A stretch of DNA of 57,216 nucleotides, from positions 1 to 57,216 of the IMG/VR virus record IMGVR_UViG_3300009194_000013; one strand, written 5' to 3'. The notes under the pieces are model-generated. The model searched no databases. It saw nothing but the letters and a program-made list of their open reading frames with translations, and had not been told where the DNA came from. Below, in pieces: positions 55,708 through 57,216 of this stretch (its first letter is position 1; each line of letters starts with the position of its first letter). The translations under genes and the position numbers were made by a program. The stretch is from a virus.

Positions 55708-56442
55708 TTAAACACCCCCCTCTTCAACAATTCCGCCGATTGCGTCATTTAACGTCACGCAATCATCTGGCGTCACAATCGAATCGGAATAGTCAGAGAG
55801 AAATAAATATCTGTGGTCGCTAGAGGTTTTAACCGGCCCTGTGTCCCCGCTCGCGTAGCTCAGATAATGGGATGAGTGCGCTCGTAAGATTGCATTCTGG
55901 GCAAAATGTCTCGCCACTAGCTTATTAAGCACCCGGTCTTCTTTGGTAACAGGTGCCAACTGCGGACACATGCCAATGTAAGCGGTACCGAAGTCAATAG
56001 ACACTTTGAAAGCAACCGAATCGACCGACGCGAAAAAATCAAACGATGCGCGGGTGTGGCTTTGGTGTATGTGGGACACACAAAGCATAGCCGCATAATC
56101 CCCGCTATGCATACTGTCTATTTTGTAGCCTTTTGACTTTTCTTTTTCAGGTAAAAGCCGCTCAGGGTGCAGCATTGTGCAACTGTTTTTCAGTATGTTA
56201 AAAGGCACGATTTGCTTGAATTTCTTGAAAATTTCAAAGGCTTGTTGTAAACCTCTCAGGTTTTTATTGCCGTTCCGGTATGTAACACCAATGGCCCCAT
56301 AAAGTGCGCCGCCAATATAGTCAGGTACAGGCAAACCATTGTTTGCAAACATTTCTAAAATCCTAGTTTCTCGCTCCAATGCTTTTACTGCTCGCTCATG
56401 CGCGGCTTGTATTTCTGCGAGTTTTTCAGCGTGAGTTTTCAT
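55708..56442 (-). CDS. Hypothetical protein, largest of the early block
   Basis: 244 residues, GGAAAG before the ATG. The N-terminal 35 residues are a coiled-coil helix (AEKLAEIQAAHERAVKALER). The rest is mixed, with YGAIGVTYRNGNKNLRGLQQ, AAMLCVSHIHQSHTRASFDF and RAHSSHYLSYASGDTGPVKT. No catalytic motif or known domain was recognised. Base composition is more AT-rich than the structural genes, as for the whole 53-57 kb block. Confidence 0.6.
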   Translation of the reverse strand: MKTHAEKLAEIQAAHERAVKALERETRILEMFANNGLPVPDYIGGALYGAIGVTYRNGNKNLRGLQQAFEIFKKFKQIVPFNILKNSCTMLHPERLLPEKEKSKGYKIDSMHSGDYAAMLCVSHIHQSHTRASFDFFASVDSVAFKVSIDFGTAYIGMCPQLAPVTKEDRVLNKLVARHFAQNAILRAHSSHYLSYASGDTGPVKTSSDHRYLFLSDYSDSIVTPDDCVTLNDAIGGIVEEGGV

Positions 56443-56447
56443 GATCG

Positions 56448-56597
56448 TTACTTTCCAAATTTGATAAAAGAAACCACACGCGCCCAAACAGACACACGCT
56501 TGATGGTGCGCACTGGCGCCGGGTGCTTGAATGTGTGGCCGATTTGGGGGGCTGATTGTGCTAACAGGACGTTAGCTGCTTGTTCGCTGCGCATCAT
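56448..56597 (-). CDS. 49-residue basic protein
   Basis: Begins MMRSEQAANVLLAQSAPQIG and ends with a basic, partly hydrophobic helix (RVSVWARVVSFIKFGK). The ATG overlaps the upstream stop (ATGA) and the stop lies just before the next ribosome site, which supports a real gene. The end resembles an amphipathic membrane-binding helix. Function unknown. Confidence 0.55.
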   Translation of the reverse strand: MMRSEQAANVLLAQSAPQIGHTFKHPAPVRTIKRVSVWARVVSFIKFGK

Positions 56598-56668
56598 TTG
56601 ACAGGCCCAAAGAAAGCCCATACGAGAATGGCGACTGCCGCGATAGTTGCGATGATGTCAGGGGTCAT
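56594..56668 (-). CDS. 24-residue membrane peptide
   Basis: MTPDIIATIAAVAILVWAFF followed by GPVK: almost one membrane helix and nothing else. TTAGGAAAC lies 6 bases before the ATG, and the stop overlaps the next start (ATGA). Short toxic or regulatory membrane peptides of this kind are often missed. Its role is unknown. Confidence 0.5.
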   Translation of the reverse strand: MTPDIIATIAAVAILVWAFFGPVK

Positions 56669-56777
56669 TTTGTTTCCTAAAACTTTCGGGTAGTGTGGCC
56701 CGGCGTCACGCTGCATGCCGTTCACATGCAGTAAGGGGATTGTGACATGCAGTTTTACATATTGCAAGTGCTAAACG
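56669..56777. promoter_or_regulatory. Intergenic region with GCAAGTGC element and repeats
   Basis: Contains GCAAGTGC (56764-56771) followed by TAAACG, the same element seen at 2998, 44096 and 48252. CTGCATG/CATGCAG pairs (56711-56731, with a third CATGCAG at 56747-56753) form a hairpin with competing arms. A leftward promoter for the two small genes below or an operator is likely; no clear -35/-10 pair can be assigned. Confidence 0.4.
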
Positions 56778-57020
56778 TCACGCTTTTAGCGATGCTTCAA
56801 CAATCGCTTTAATTTTTTCAGCTTGCCGCTTTTTGTTGGCAACGATCACATAGGGTTTACCCGCAAGCACCCATGCACCGGCGAGCATGCATTCGCGTCG
56901 AATGATTCGACCGACCGATTCGACTGCGCGTACCTTGGTGCCATCTGAATATTCAATCTGGTAGGCCATCTCACTGGCCCCGCTCATGCTGTAGCGGCTT
57001 GTATTTTTTACGGTAATCAT
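56778..57020 (-). CDS. First gene of the leftward early block, hypothetical
   Basis: 80 residues from the ATG at 57020. ITVKNTSRYSMSGASEMAYQ, EYSDGTKVRAVESVGRIIRR and LAGKPYVIVANKKRQAEKIK suggest a small beta-rich, basic C-terminal protein. It lies nearest the terminal array, the place of first-expressed genes. No family recognised. Confidence 0.6.
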   Translation of the reverse strand: MITVKNTSRYSMSGASEMAYQIEYSDGTKVRAVESVGRIIRRECMLAGAWVLAGKPYVIVANKKRQAEKIKAIVEASLKA

Positions 57021-57049
57021 TTGGTGTCCATGTGGTTTGTGACATTGAG

Positions 57050-57055
57050 ATATTA
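57050..57055 (-). promoter_or_regulatory. Predicted -10 box of the leftward early block
   Basis: TAATAT on the minus strand, 29 bases before the ATG at 57020, with GTCAC shortly downstream as in other control regions here. The -35 region is weak. It lies next to the terminal 8-bp array. Confidence 0.35.
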
Positions 57056-57093
57056 ACACTCAGATTGTCATATCCGTATAGGTAGAAACCCTA

Positions 57094-57216
57094 ATCACTG
57101 CATCACTGCATCACTGCATCACTGCATCACTGCATCACTGCATCACTGCATCACTGCATCACTGCATCACTGCATCACTGCATCACTGCATCACTGCATC
57201 ACTGCATCACTGCATC
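57094..57216. repeat. 8-bp tandem repeat array, right end
   Basis: Same unit and orientation as 1-123 (CTGCATCA in phase from 57098). It ends in the middle of a unit (…CTGCATC), and bases 57098-57216 equal bases 1-119. Either one array split by circular assembly or a direct terminal repeat. Confidence 0.95.

Noticed and set aside
1-57216. Inverted terminal repeats or telomere-type ends
   Set aside because: The terminal arrays are direct, not inverted, and no protelomerase or terminal-protein gene was recognised.
1-57216. Temperate lifestyle
   Set aside because: No integrase, excisionase or full-length CI-like repressor was seen; a small HTH protein alone is not enough. Plasmid-type or transposition genes (Mu A/B) were also not seen despite the Mor-like protein.
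1-57216. tRNA genes
   Set aside because: No cloverleaf with a GTTCRANNC arm was recognised by eye; a covariance search was not possible.

Overview
The window looks like one complete tailed-phage genome with a siphovirus-type gene set. It opens with a lambda-like packaging and head module: a GpA-type large terminase, a gpW-like joiner, a portal, a ClpP-type prohead protease, decoration protein D, a GpE-type capsid, and gpZ- and gpU-like tail completion proteins. The tape-measure gene is 4 kb long and there is no contractile sheath gene. No integrase, excisionase, tRNA or bacterial housekeeping gene is visible. Gram-negative lysis genes (a family 108 muramidase and a 3-TM holin) and a bacterial lipoprotein signal indicate a Gram-negative, probably proteobacterial host. 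I cannot name the host further.

Layout. (1) 1-123 and 57094-57216 are the same 8-bp tandem repeat in the same orientation. The outer 119 bases of the two ends are identical, so the sequence is either circularly closed at this array or terminally redundant. (2) 394-28087 is one long rightward late block: terminase, joiner, portal, an inserted accessory cassette (SGNH hydrolase, beta-rich proteins, LamG-like protein, small membrane protein), protease, decoration, capsid, connectors, tail tube, tape measure, large modular tail proteins, hub, muramidase and holin. It ends in a terminator. (3) 28138-44012 is a leftward block of tightly overlapping genes. The first part (28-32.6 kb) holds small metabolic or unknown genes, including a MazG-like protein and a DUF6378-type protein. 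The second part is a replication and recombination cassette: SNF2 helicase, VRR-NUC nuclease, a second MazG-like protein, family B DNA polymerase, DUF2815-like ssDNA-binding protein and DUF2800-like nuclease. (4) 44184-52255 runs rightward from a divergent promoter region: small unknown genes, a small HTH regulator, a large primase-helicase, a likely origin repeat and a Mor-like activator. (5) 52206-57020 is a leftward early-type block of small genes, several under 60 codons, reading away from the terminal array.

How it fits together. The primase-helicase, polymerase B, SNF2 helicase, SSB and nucleases would replicate the genome, probably from the 20-bp inverted repeat at 51146-51244 just behind the primase-helicase gene. 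The Mor-like protein and the small HTH and RHH proteins are the visible candidates for switching transcription. The terminase would package DNA, possibly recognising a site near the terminal array immediately upstream of the small terminase gene.

Most notable observations: a shared acidic Phe-x-Phe tail motif on many proteins of the replication cassette; an apparent one-base frame break near the start of the major tail tube gene; a promoter, structured leader and terminator packed between terminase and head genes; an 8-bp GCACTTGC element repeated in control regions next to apparently leaderless genes; and a receptor-like cassette inserted in the head operon.
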